DNA of 40,356 nucleotides from contig JAEURH010000025.1 of assembly GCA_016789365.1 (NCBI GenBank), positions 1 through 40,356 on the forward strand, read 5' to 3'. Position 1 is the first letter of the stretch. Every line of letters starts with the position of its first letter. The position numbers and the translations under genes are program-made. The notes below the pieces were generated by a model. The model saw only the letters and a program-made list of their open reading frames with translations. It ran no database searches and was not told the DNA's origin. Of the stretch, positions 14,931-24,528 are shown one piece after another. Source of the stretch: Anaerolineales bacterium. GTDB taxonomy: Bacteria > Chloroflexota > Anaerolineae > Anaerolineales > Villigracilaceae.

Positions 14931-16517
14931 ATGAATAGTAATTCTTTTAACCAATCTGCTATTAACCCTGAAATTGAGACTCGCCAGTTATACAAAAATT
15001 GGAGAGAGCGCTTCGTTTTCCCATTGCTAATTGGGACTTTAATATTTGGGGCGGCGGCTTTAATCCCAGCCATGATTTCTTCAACGAATGTGGTTTTGGA
15101 TTCGATTTTCATTATCAGCTATTTACTGACTGCCGTTGTTACTGTCATTCGTTTTTCTTATACCATTCGTATGGTGGTTTTCCTCTTAAGCATTTATGTT
15201 TTAGGGATTAGCACCTTAGTTACATACAATGCTCTCGGCGTTGGTTTGTTTTATTTTTTAGCGTTGATTATATTTTCAACAATGATGCTCTCCATTCGAG
15301 CGGGCATTATTGCAATTGTGATTGATGTAATTACATATTTAGTTTTAGGCTGGTTAATGTTAAATGAATGGCTATTGCCATTAAATCCATTGTCAACACC
15401 TGCTAATCTTTTAGATTGGATTAGTGTTGGCGCGGCAACTGTGATGTTTGGCGTGGTCATTATTTTCGGTTTTCGCAGTTTAGAGCGAGAATTTTTTGAA
15501 GCACAAAAACAAATTGATACCACGCTAAACATATTAAAAGAAGAACGCAATAACCTTGAGAACAGGGTGCAAGAACGTACTCAACAGTTGAAAAAAATCA
15601 ATGAGATTGGTAGGAATGTTGTTGAGATTTTAGATTCTGACCAAATCTTTTCACGAGCCTCAAAATTCATTGAAGATGAATTTGATTGTTATTACACAGC
15701 CTTTTATTTAATTGATAGCTCTGGTAAGTGGGCAAGCCTAAGGTTTGCAAGTGGTGAAGCGGGCAAAGTTTTGAAAGAAAACAAACATCGTATTGATTTA
15801 GAAGGTAAAAGCAGCGTTGCTAAATCCATTCGTTCAAAAACCAGCCAAATTGCATCTGAGATTAATCAGATTCGTCTTGAAAATCCGCTTTTACCTTATA
15901 CCCGTTCACAACTTGTTTTACCATTATTAATTGGCGATACGGTTCTTGGTGTATTAGATATGCACTCGAGCAAAGAAAATGCTTTCAGCACACAAGAAGT
16001 AGATGCGTATCAAAACATGGCAAATGGTATTGCTACTGCAATTGAAAACTCACGTTTATTTCAAGAGGCACAACAAAGCCTTGCTGAAATGCGTGCTACG
16101 CAACGTCAGTATTTACAGAGCGCATGGGATTCTCTTACCAGTGACCGCCCACTTGAATATGAGTTAGGTGAAGTGGATGCCGATAGTGAGAATGCACTCC
16201 AAGTTCCACTTGCATTAAGAGACCAAGTGATTGGTGAAATTCAGATGGCAAGCAATGCCGCATGGACGCCAGAACAAAGAAATTTAGTAGAAGCCATTGT
16301 GGCACAGGCTACATTGGCTCTTGAAAATGCTCGTTTGGTAGAAGAGAGTCAATCTAGCGCGGCGCAAGAAAGACTTACTAATGAAATCATTGCCAAAATT
16401 TGGGCATCTGCAAACATGGATAATATTCTACAAACCACAGTGCGCGAGTTAGGGCGTAGTTTGGAAGCCACCGAAGTAGAAATTGAAGTTTCAATGGAAG
16501 AACAAGATGATAGGTAG
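14931..16517 (+). CDS. Six-helix membrane GAF sensor (sensor 2)
   Basis: A 528-residue protein with six hydrophobic helices (about 28-182), a coiled coil with VQERTQQL (about 187-228), one full GAF domain (about 230-380; LLPYTRSQLVLPLLIGD) and a shortened GAF-like module (about 395-470; W399, VPLALRDQVIGEI, LALENARLVEE). The tail (about 475-520) matches the first helix of another GAF. There is no output domain. The start codon directly follows the stop of sensor 1 (gap 0), so translation is probably coupled. The six-helix part resembles no ligand-binding domain that I can name; a MASE-like integral membrane sensor is possible. The GAF core is more divergent than in sensors 4-9. Confidence 0.87.
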   Translation: MNSNSFNQSAINPEIETRQLYKNWRERFVFPLLIGTLIFGAAALIPAMISSTNVVLDSIFIISYLLTAVVTVIRFSYTIRMVVFLLSIYVLGISTLVTYNALGVGLFYFLALIIFSTMMLSIRAGIIAIVIDVITYLVLGWLMLNEWLLPLNPLSTPANLLDWISVGAATVMFGVVIIFGFRSLEREFFEAQKQIDTTLNILKEERNNLENRVQERTQQLKKINEIGRNVVEILDSDQIFSRASKFIEDEFDCYYTAFYLIDSSGKWASLRFASGEAGKVLKENKHRIDLEGKSSVAKSIRSKTSQIASEINQIRLENPLLPYTRSQLVLPLLIGDTVLGVLDMHSSKENAFSTQEVDAYQNMANGIATAIENSRLFQEAQQSLAEMRATQRQYLQSAWDSLTSDRPLEYELGEVDADSENALQVPLALRDQVIGEIQMASNAAWTPEQRNLVEAIVAQATLALENARLVEESQSSAAQERLTNEIIAKIWASANMDNILQTTVRELGRSLEATEVEIEVSMEEQDDR

Positions 16518-18168
16518 AAACAATCCCCCTGTCAATAATGAAGCGCAAAAAACCTTCAATGTTGCTGAATGGCGTGAAGGTTTTATCCTTGCTTTGTTGA
16601 GAATCGGGTGCTTGCTTGGCATTGCTTTAATTGGGGTTTCATTTCCTAACGCCACTGCTAGCGACCGTATTTTGTTTGTTAGTTCATATCTTGGTTTATT
16701 GGCTATTACATTATTACATGTTCCGTATTCAGTTCGTGCTTATGCACTTTTATTCGTATCTTTTGCTATCGGCGTTAATGCGATTCTGGCATGGGGACCA
16801 TGGGTTGACGGTAGTGCCTTCCTTTTAGCAAGTGTTGTGGTTGGCGCATTATTATTTGATAGACGTGTAGATACAGTTATTTTTATAACTAGCATCATAT
16901 TGATGGCTACAGTTGCTGTATTGCAGTCACTCGGGGCATATCAGCTGAGAGCCGAAGCCGCACCAGAAACAACTTCAATTAATTGGCTAGGTTATATATT
17001 TGATTTTGCAGTGATAGGCGGGGTCATCGTTGCGGCAATGGGTCAATTTAAGAATGCGTTTTCTCGTATTATTCAAGATACCCAAACTGCTTTGCGGTCT
17101 GTAGCGATAGAACGTGAACGCTTAGAAGAAAAAGTGGTAGAACGTACTGAAGTGCTTGAGAGCAGAATGTCACAACTTCGTTCGGCAACAACTGCGGCAC
17201 GTTTGGTTGCGGAAATTCAAGACATTCCTGAATTACTAGAAACTTCTACAAAACTTCTCACAGAGAAATTTGGGTTTTATCATGTTGGTTTATTTATTCT
17301 TGATGAATATAAAAAAAATGCGTATTTACAATCAGCATCTTCTGCAAGAGGAAAAGAACTTCTTGGCGAAATATATAATTTAGAAACCAACAGAAAAAAC
17401 CCACTCGCTTTAGCGGTAGAGCAAAATCGCTCAGTCACCACCCTAGATGTAGACTCAAAGAATTTTGTTCCAGACGATAACTTTCCGCTTACACGCTCAC
17501 GCATGGCATTGCCGTTAGCAATACGAGGTGATGTGATTGGGGTTTTAGATTTACATTCAGACCAACCTCGTGCATTTAATATAGAAGATGCAGAAATTTT
17601 ACAAGCACTAACAGACCTTATTGCTATTGCATTTGACAACGTCCGCCTCATTAATGAGACGCAAAACTTGGTCAGCCAACTAGAAGCAAACACCTCCATT
17701 CAAACTCAACGAACATGGAGAAAACTCACTAGTCGTCAAATGCCTGCCTATCAGTACACGCCTGCGGGTGTACGCCCCATATTCAACCGTGCAAAAACAA
17801 GCAACAACGATGTTGATAATAAAAACAGCCTGCTTGTACCATTGGTTTTATATGGACAAACAATTGGTACTATCAAGTTAAAAAGAAAAAGCAATAGCCC
17901 AGATTGGACCGAAAGAGAAAAATCTTTGGTTGAAAAAATTGCCGACCAAGTTTCTTTGGCATTAGAAAACAGCCGCCTTGTGGAAGAAGCACAAAAAAGC
18001 GCTGTACGCGACCAGATGATTGCAAACATCTCTACCCGCATTCGTGAAACGCTAGATATTGAATCAGTTACCCGCACCGCCGCCGCTGAACTTCAGCGCG
18101 TGTTTGACTTAAAAGAAGCCGAAGTTGTGATTGGCTCTCAGTTTGAAAAGCAAGATGGAAAATCTTAA
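16507..18168 (+). CDS. Six-helix membrane GAF sensor (sensor 3)
   Basis: A 553-residue paralogue with six membrane helices (about 26-180), a coiled coil (about 190-228, VVERTEVLE), a GAF domain (about 230-385; FGFYHVGLFILDE, LTRSRMALPLAIRG) and the short GAF-like module with a leading Trp (TWRKLT), a YQYTPAGVRP strand and VPLVLYGQTIGTIKL. The tail is RDQMIANISTRIRETLDIES. There is no output domain. The frame is open from 16483, but ATG 16507 with GGAAG upstream overlaps the end of sensor 2 by 11 bases and is the best start. Within the cytoplasmic GAF the usual E-G-G-x-x-M-L motif of the later sensors is replaced, so the ligand may differ. Confidence 0.87.
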   Translation: MIGRNNPPVNNEAQKTFNVAEWREGFILALLRIGCLLGIALIGVSFPNATASDRILFVSSYLGLLAITLLHVPYSVRAYALLFVSFAIGVNAILAWGPWVDGSAFLLASVVVGALLFDRRVDTVIFITSIILMATVAVLQSLGAYQLRAEAAPETTSINWLGYIFDFAVIGGVIVAAMGQFKNAFSRIIQDTQTALRSVAIERERLEEKVVERTEVLESRMSQLRSATTAARLVAEIQDIPELLETSTKLLTEKFGFYHVGLFILDEYKKNAYLQSASSARGKELLGEIYNLETNRKNPLALAVEQNRSVTTLDVDSKNFVPDDNFPLTRSRMALPLAIRGDVIGVLDLHSDQPRAFNIEDAEILQALTDLIAIAFDNVRLINETQNLVSQLEANTSIQTQRTWRKLTSRQMPAYQYTPAGVRPIFNRAKTSNNDVDNKNSLLVPLVLYGQTIGTIKLKRKSNSPDWTEREKSLVEKIADQVSLALENSRLVEEAQKSAVRDQMIANISTRIRETLDIESVTRTAAAELQRVFDLKEAEVVIGSQFEKQDGKS

Positions 18169-18171
18169 TTG

Positions 18172-19875
18172 ATGAATCAATCATCCACCTCCCTAACCAC
18201 ACAACATGATTGGCGCGAAAGTTTCTTACGCACCACGCTTATCCTTGCATGTGCATTTGGCTTGGTAGCGTTAATATCATCTTATTTCAGTAGCGAACTG
18301 ATTTATTTTGTAATCTATTGTATTGTATATATCATCGTCGTATTTATTACTGTTTTATCTGTAACATATAACGTAAGAGCCATTACCCTTGTAGGGTTAT
18401 TAATTGGTCTTTCGATTTCTGGATTAACCGAAACAGGTTTAATCGGCGAAGCGCGTATCTTTATGTTAACTGCAATTGCGATGGCATCTCTGCTGTTTTC
18501 ATGGAGAATGGGTTGGTATATCACCATATTTGCTATGGTTTTGTATACAATTTTTGGTTGGTTAATTCTAGGTGGTCTTTTGACGATTTCAAATACCACA
18601 ATTGACCCTGGTAATTTAGTTTTGTGGATTACGCGAACATTAGTTTTGTTGCTGGTTGCGGTTCTCGTCGTAAATGCCATTCGCTTAAATCAAACAGAAT
18701 TCGCTAAATCAGAAGAACGTTCACAATCATTCTTAAGTGATTTACAAAAAGAACGAGGCTTACAAGAAGACCGTATTCAAGAACGTACACAGTTATTAGA
18801 CAAACGAACTAACCAATTACGCGCAGTAGCAGATGTAGGTAAATCTATTACATCGTACCGAAATCTTTCAGAATTATTACAACAAACCTCTCGTCTAATT
18901 AATGAAAATTTTGGCTTTTATCATGTTGGTATTTTTTTGTTAGATGAGCGCAAGCAATTTGCTGTATTAACTGCTACAAACAGCGAAGGCGGACAACGCA
19001 TGTTAGAAAGAGGACATCAGCTCAAAGTTGGCGAGACTGGTATTGTGGGTTATGTTGCCGAATCTATTAAAGCCCGTATCGCCTTAGATGTTGGTGAAGA
19101 TGCCGTATTCTTTAACAACCCAGACCTGCCAAGCACACGCTCAGAAATGGCGCTACCACTTGTTGTTGGTGGTCAAGTCCTTGGCGTGTTAGATGTGCAA
19201 AGCACAGAGCCAAATGCCTTTACTGAAGAAGATATTGCTACGCTTCAAATTTTGGCGGAACAATTAGCAGTTGCTATTCAAAACGCCAATTTATTTGCTG
19301 AAACAGAAAAAGCACTAGAAGCCTCTCGCCTCGCTTACGGTGAAGTCAGCCGCGAAGCATGGATTAAGATTCTACGCAACCGCCCTAACATTGGTTATAT
19401 TGCTACACCACCGGGCGTATCACAAACACAAAAGGCGACAGTTGAGCCAAGCATTGCAAAAGCAATTGATACAGGTGACTTAATTCTCGGTAACGATGGT
19501 TTGACCATTAGTGTGCCGATTAAGATTCGTGGGCAATCTATTGGGGCAATTCGTTTGAAAAAACCTGACATTGCAGAAGCATGGTCTCAAGAAGAGACCA
19601 ATTTAGCAGTGACATTATCTGACCAATTAAGCAGTGCCTTAGAAAGCGCACGGTTATATCAAGATTCACAACAACGTGTCGCACGTGAATCATTAGTATC
19701 TGATATTTCTGCTCGATTAAGTGCAGTGACACAAATGGATTTAATTATCCGTGAAACTGTGCAAGAACTTGGAGAAGCACTAGGCAATGCTTCCGTCACC
19801 TTCCAGTTAATAGAAGAGCCGAATGGAAACAAACCAACTATCAGAGAAAATGGAAGCGGAAAGGGGGTTGAATAA
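18172..19875 (+). CDS. Six-helix membrane GAF sensor (sensor 4)
   Basis: A 567-residue paralogue. Six helices (about 14-190) precede an IQERTQLLD coiled coil and a GAF domain (about 225-385) with the pattern shared by sensors 4-9: FGFYHVGIFLLD, N-S-E-G-G-x-R-M-L-E-R-G-H, GETGIVGYV, IALDVG-x-DAVFFNNPDLP, TRSEMALPL, LGVLDVQST. The short module follows (EAWIKILRNRP, GYIATPPGV, VPIKIRGQSIGAIRL), then a GAF-like first helix and a stop. There is no output domain. A TTG at 18169 precedes ATG 18172; ATG is preferred, three bases after the stop of sensor 3. Confidence 0.88.
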   Translation: MNQSSTSLTTQHDWRESFLRTTLILACAFGLVALISSYFSSELIYFVIYCIVYIIVVFITVLSVTYNVRAITLVGLLIGLSISGLTETGLIGEARIFMLTAIAMASLLFSWRMGWYITIFAMVLYTIFGWLILGGLLTISNTTIDPGNLVLWITRTLVLLLVAVLVVNAIRLNQTEFAKSEERSQSFLSDLQKERGLQEDRIQERTQLLDKRTNQLRAVADVGKSITSYRNLSELLQQTSRLINENFGFYHVGIFLLDERKQFAVLTATNSEGGQRMLERGHQLKVGETGIVGYVAESIKARIALDVGEDAVFFNNPDLPSTRSEMALPLVVGGQVLGVLDVQSTEPNAFTEEDIATLQILAEQLAVAIQNANLFAETEKALEASRLAYGEVSREAWIKILRNRPNIGYIATPPGVSQTQKATVEPSIAKAIDTGDLILGNDGLTISVPIKIRGQSIGAIRLKKPDIAEAWSQEETNLAVTLSDQLSSALESARLYQDSQQRVARESLVSDISARLSAVTQMDLIIRETVQELGEALGNASVTFQLIEEPNGNKPTIRENGSGKGVE

Positions 19876-19878
19876 AGC

Positions 19879-21570
19879 ATGTCGCAAAATGTATCTTTCA
19901 AGTCGCGCTTAAGCCGAGTTTATGAAACACTCATTCAACCGCATCCTAGCCTAACCAATGTTGAAGATATTCGCAAAGCAGAATTATTGGCTACGATTAC
20001 TATTATTGTTTCAAGCCTCTTAATTACGGGTGCAATAGTAACAGCACGAAGCGTTACAGTCTTTTTAGTATTACTTACATTCACTGTAAGTTCTTATATG
20101 CTCAGCCGCACAACTTACTATCAAGTTGGGGCTTATATCTTCACTTATTCGTTTACTGCTTTGGGATTCTATACCATACTTAATGGTAGAGCGTCTTCGA
20201 TTGATATTGCTGTAGCAACCACCGTGCATATTGGGATTGTGATTTCAAGCGTATTGCTATCTCGAAGAGGCTTTTTGATTTTGGTGCTTTTAGCCACAGG
20301 TGCGGCATTTACATCGCCTCTGTACTCAACGTTACCTGTGCAATCAACTGATAGTTTTGTTCGTAGTGGAGGGGTTGTATTAACGATTGGTTTAATTTTA
20401 TACGGCATTAACAACTTTCGTGCAAAATTAGAAAAAGAGCAACTTGCAAAATTAACCGAGGTAAACCAAAAACTAGAAGACCTTTCCGCTAGCCAAGAGC
20501 AAAACATTTTAGAGCGCACACAAGCGTTGAAAGAAGCCAGTGAGCAATTACAACAACGTGCTACACGTTTACAATCTATTGCTGAAATTTCTCAAGAAAT
20601 TGTTTCAAGCATCACACAAAAGCCAGATGAAGTACTTGGTCGCATTACACAAATTGTTAGTAAAAAACTTGGGTACTATCATGTCGGCATTTTCTTGTTA
20701 GATAAAGATGAAGAGTATGCAGTGCTTCGTGCCGCAAATAGCCGTGGTGGGCAAAAAATGTTAGCGCGCAGGCACCAATTGAAAGTTGGTGGGGCTGGCA
20801 TAGTAGGATACGCAACACAAAGTGGTCGCCCACGCATTGCATTAGATACAACAACTGATGCTGTTTTCTTCAACAATCCTGATTTGCCAGAAACTCGTTC
20901 CGAAATTTCTTTACCGCTTAAGTATGGCAATAAAATTCTTGGCGCGTTAGATGTGCAAAGTTCTCAACCGAATGCTTTCAAAGATGAAGATGTAGATACA
21001 TTAAGTGCCTTAGCCAATCAAATTGCGATTGTAGTTAAAGATATTCAAAATGCAGAAGACATAAAATATGGCGTTGCAAATCGCAATATCAAATTTTCGC
21101 AGAGAGATACAAAACAAGGATATTCCTTTCAACCCGATGGAAGCATTATTGTGACTGCATTGCCACAAAATAATCCGCAATTAGAAAAAGCCATCGCTTC
21201 TGGCGAGACCGTCATCCTGAGTGCGCCTTCGAAAAACTCTCAGCCTACCATTGCTGTTCCCGTTAAATTCCGTGAGCAAATAATTGGCATCATTCACATT
21301 GAAGCCAGTGAGAACAATAGAAATTGGACAGAGGATGAAGTCACATTGGTTCAAGCCATTTCAGACCGCGCCGCTTTAGCCTTAGAAAATGCCCGCCTAC
21401 TGGAAGATAGTCAACGCCGCGCATCGAAAGAACAAGCTATTGGCGAAATTTCAACAAAAATTACCGCTAGCACAGATATTGAAGCCATTTTGCGTACAGC
21501 CGTCCGCGAGCTAGGAACTCAAATTAGCGGCACCCAAGTAACAGTTGAGATTGGAGGCGGCAAAAAGTAA
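19879..21570 (+). CDS. Six-helix membrane GAF sensor (sensor 5)
   Basis: A 563-residue paralogue with six helices (about 32-180), a coiled coil (ILERTQALKEASEQLQQR) and the conserved GAF type (YYHVGIFLLDKDEE, NSRGGQKMLARRHQLKVGG, IALDTTTDAVFFNNPDLPE). The E of the E-G-G motif is R here, and DVG is DTT, so its pocket differs slightly. The short C-terminal module lacks the leading Trp found in the others but keeps GYSFQPDG and VPVKFREQIIGIIHI. The tail is GEISTKITASTDIEAILRTAV. No output domain is seen. ATG 19879 begins three bases after the stop of sensor 4. Confidence 0.88.
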   Translation: MSQNVSFKSRLSRVYETLIQPHPSLTNVEDIRKAELLATITIIVSSLLITGAIVTARSVTVFLVLLTFTVSSYMLSRTTYYQVGAYIFTYSFTALGFYTILNGRASSIDIAVATTVHIGIVISSVLLSRRGFLILVLLATGAAFTSPLYSTLPVQSTDSFVRSGGVVLTIGLILYGINNFRAKLEKEQLAKLTEVNQKLEDLSASQEQNILERTQALKEASEQLQQRATRLQSIAEISQEIVSSITQKPDEVLGRITQIVSKKLGYYHVGIFLLDKDEEYAVLRAANSRGGQKMLARRHQLKVGGAGIVGYATQSGRPRIALDTTTDAVFFNNPDLPETRSEISLPLKYGNKILGALDVQSSQPNAFKDEDVDTLSALANQIAIVVKDIQNAEDIKYGVANRNIKFSQRDTKQGYSFQPDGSIIVTALPQNNPQLEKAIASGETVILSAPSKNSQPTIAVPVKFREQIIGIIHIEASENNRNWTEDEVTLVQAISDRAALALENARLLEDSQRRASKEQAIGEISTKITASTDIEAILRTAVRELGTQISGTQVTVEIGGGKK

Positions 21571-21583
21571 TTGCCGAGAAATA

Positions 21584-24508
21584 ATGAATATTCCTTCTCA
21601 GTCTCCTAATCAAATACGATTAAATCAAAATGGGTCCGCAATTGTCGCTATTCTATTAATTGCTTCGGCTCTTTCTGCATTGATGTTTGCATATTTCGGT
21701 TTCACAAATAATTTGCCTTTGCTATATCTTCCAGCAATTTCTTTTACACTAACCGTTTATGTTGACTTGGTTGCTTTATCATTAATTCGGCAAGAGCGTA
21801 CAAATTTAGCAATGTTAATTATTGCCATTGTTTTTATTATTAATGTATCTTTGGCAATGGTTGCAGTGCAAGGGTTAGGTTTAATAATTGCTATTTCAAC
21901 AATCTTTGTTCTTTTAGCAATTGTTGGCTTAGCAATGACTCCCAATTACACAACATCTGGTTTAGCGGTTGCATTGTTGCTTGGCATACTTATGTATGCT
22001 TTTGATTCAGTGCTAGGCACAAATCGAATTAGCGTGCCACAAATATCGGTATATTCACCTTATATCGTATTGGCAATTGTGTTACCAATTTTTGTGGTAT
22101 TTATTCGTCAATTTAATAACCTTAGTTTACAAACCAAGATTACATTAGGTATATTGTTAACTGGCGGAATGATTGTTGCCACGATTGCTTTCTTTGGTCT
22201 GGAGCGTACGGGTGAAATCATCAATAATATTTCAGGAAAGTATGAAACCAGCGTTGCAGACCAAACCGAATCGGAGATTTTGAGTCGTGTACAGGCAGAA
22301 GCCAACAGAGCAAATTTAATATTCTCAAACACACAAGAAGGTTTGATAACTCTTGCAGAATACCGCTCAAACTTTGAAGATAAAAAAGTTTTCTTTATAC
22401 AAAACAACTACTGGAACTCAGCCGAGCGCATCTTTCAACTTTCTGGCGGGCAGTTTGGCAATTCTGGCACAGACCCTGCTTCAATTTTCATCCCAAACAC
22501 AGTGACAGTAGATGAAGAAATGTTGGCAGATATAAATACCAGTATTTATTTAGACTTTTTAGCACCTAACTTTTTAGAAGTCAACCCACAAGTCGTGGCT
22601 GTGTACTATATCAGTGCAACAGGTTATACCATTTACTATCCAAATACAAATCTAGCACAAAACGTCCCTCCAGATTTTGACCCACGCACAGAAGCGTTCT
22701 ACACAATTGCAACCCCTGAAAGAAATCCTGACGGGTTGCCACAGTTGACAAATCCTTACCAAGACCCAGCAGGTGCAGGGGAAATTGTTACATTATCTGT
22801 GCCTGTATATAACTCAGGTGAGTTCAAAGGAGTTATGGGAGCAGATATAGCACTTACGAGCATTGTAGATTTGGTCTCAACTATTCAATTAACAGAATCA
22901 GATTTTGCATTTGTGATTGATAAAAATGGTTTTATTATTTACATGCCAGAAAAAGGGTATCAAGATTTTGGGATCGAACAACGCGAATCAACCAGTTTGT
23001 TAACTAGACAATCGTTATTCGATACAGAAATTCCAAATTTAGAATTTGCCGCACAACGCATTGTTTTCAACCAAGCCAATTTAGTAGAAGTACCCATTGG
23101 CGGTATCAACACCTATGTTGCTAGTGCGGTATTACCTACAACACAATACAAACTTGTATTCTTCGCACCGGCTGATGAATTAAATACGGCTATTCTGGCT
23201 TCACGCCAAGAGGTGCAAAATGAAATTCAAGTGGCACTCCAAAATGCTGGGCTTATCTTAATCGGTTTATTCATCGGCGCATTACTCGTCAGTTTGGTAG
23301 TTGGGCAAGTGATTACACGCCCTGTCCGAAGGTTGACCAATACAGTAGAAAAAGTTACCAGTGGAGATTTGAGCGCTCGTGCTGAAATTGAAACACAAGA
23401 TGAAGCGGGTTTGTTAGCAAGGTCATTTAATGAAATGACTGCACGATTAAGCGACACGCTTCAGGGGCTAGAAGGAAAAGTTGCTGAACGCACTGCTGAA
23501 CTTGAAATTATTAGTCAAAGCAATGCCAAACGTGCCGCAGAGTTTGAATCAATTGCGCGTATTTCTCGCATCATTAGTTCAACACAAACATTAGATAAAC
23601 TATTGCCGCAAATTGTGCAAAACATTTCGGAAGAATTTGGTTTTTACCACGTCGGCATTTTTCTGTTAGATGTGCATAAAGAATACGCCGTGCTTGTTGC
23701 CGCAAACAGCGAAGGCGGAAGAAGAATGTTGGAGCGAGGTCATCGCTTGAAGGTTGGCGAAACAGGTATCGTCGGGTTTGTGACGCGCGCAGGTCAACCT
23801 CGCATCGCACTAGACGTGGGAGCTGATGCGGTTTTCTTCAACAACCCCGATTTGCCTGAAACTCGCTCTGAAATTGCTTTACCCCTTAGGGTTGAAGCGG
23901 AAATCTTTGGCGCATTAGACGTGCAAAGCACAAAAACCAACGCCTTTACAGATGAAGACATAAGTATTCTTTCGGTATTAGCAGACCAAGTAAGTATTGC
24001 TATACAAAATGCGCGTTCGTATCAACAAAGCCGAGAAGCACTAGAACAAGCCGAAACAACAGCGGCGCAAATGATTGAACAGCAGTGGAGTGATTTTTTA
24101 CGTCGTCAAAACATAACCCAATATCACTTTGACGGCGTAGAAGCACGCCAGCAATTCACAATAGATAAACAAACCCGTAACCTTGCGATTCCATTAATTT
24201 TACGCGGCGCGCAAATTGGTACGTTAAAACTAACGGCGGCTGACCCTGATAAAACTTGGGATGAAGATGAAATAGCCATTGCCCAAGCCACAGCCGAAAG
24301 AACTGCGCTAGCAATTGAAAATGCTCGTTTACTACAAGAAGCACAAAAACGTGCCACAAAAGAGAGAACGATAGGTGAAATTTCTACAAAAATTGGCAAC
24401 ACCATTAGTTTGGAATCGATTATTAAAACGGCTATTCAAGAAATTGGAAACACTCTGCCCGGTGCAGATGTTGCTATTCAATTTACACAGGAATCATCTG
24501 AGCAATAA
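21584..24508 (+). CDS. dCache-HAMP-GAF sensor with extra membrane helices (sensor 6)
   Basis: A 974-residue receptor. Helices at about 20-205 are followed by an extracytoplasmic dCache-type domain (about 215-545; VAVYYISATGYTIYYPN, TNPYQDPAG, FAFVIDKNGFII), a further helix (about 553-577), HAMP (about 578-632), a coiled coil, and a GAF (about 650-815; LERGHRLKVGETGIVGFV, IALDVGADAVFFNNPDLPE). The short module and GAF-like tail follow. The amino-acid-binding pattern of dCache_1AA is only partly kept: the Arg position is E370 and the Trp is F372, while Y373, Y392, D394 and D421 are present. So the ligand is probably not a standard amino acid. The frame is open from 21545, but ATG 21584, 13 bases after sensor 5, gives the natural N-terminus. 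Confidence 0.85.
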   Translation: MNIPSQSPNQIRLNQNGSAIVAILLIASALSALMFAYFGFTNNLPLLYLPAISFTLTVYVDLVALSLIRQERTNLAMLIIAIVFIINVSLAMVAVQGLGLIIAISTIFVLLAIVGLAMTPNYTTSGLAVALLLGILMYAFDSVLGTNRISVPQISVYSPYIVLAIVLPIFVVFIRQFNNLSLQTKITLGILLTGGMIVATIAFFGLERTGEIINNISGKYETSVADQTESEILSRVQAEANRANLIFSNTQEGLITLAEYRSNFEDKKVFFIQNNYWNSAERIFQLSGGQFGNSGTDPASIFIPNTVTVDEEMLADINTSIYLDFLAPNFLEVNPQVVAVYYISATGYTIYYPNTNLAQNVPPDFDPRTEAFYTIATPERNPDGLPQLTNPYQDPAGAGEIVTLSVPVYNSGEFKGVMGADIALTSIVDLVSTIQLTESDFAFVIDKNGFIIYMPEKGYQDFGIEQRESTSLLTRQSLFDTEIPNLEFAAQRIVFNQANLVEVPIGGINTYVASAVLPTTQYKLVFFAPADELNTAILASRQEVQNEIQVALQNAGLILIGLFIGALLVSLVVGQVITRPVRRLTNTVEKVTSGDLSARAEIETQDEAGLLARSFNEMTARLSDTLQGLEGKVAERTAELEIISQSNAKRAAEFESIARISRIISSTQTLDKLLPQIVQNISEEFGFYHVGIFLLDVHKEYAVLVAANSEGGRRMLERGHRLKVGETGIVGFVTRAGQPRIALDVGADAVFFNNPDLPETRSEIALPLRVEAEIFGALDVQSTKTNAFTDEDISILSVLADQVSIAIQNARSYQQSREALEQAETTAAQMIEQQWSDFLRRQNITQYHFDGVEARQQFTIDKQTRNLAIPLILRGAQIGTLKLTAADPDKTWDEDEIAIAQATAERTALAIENARLLQEAQKRATKERTIGEISTKIGNTISLESIIKTAIQEIGNTLPGADVAIQFTQESSEQ

Positions 24509-24528
24509 GCATTGCTTAGGAGCATACG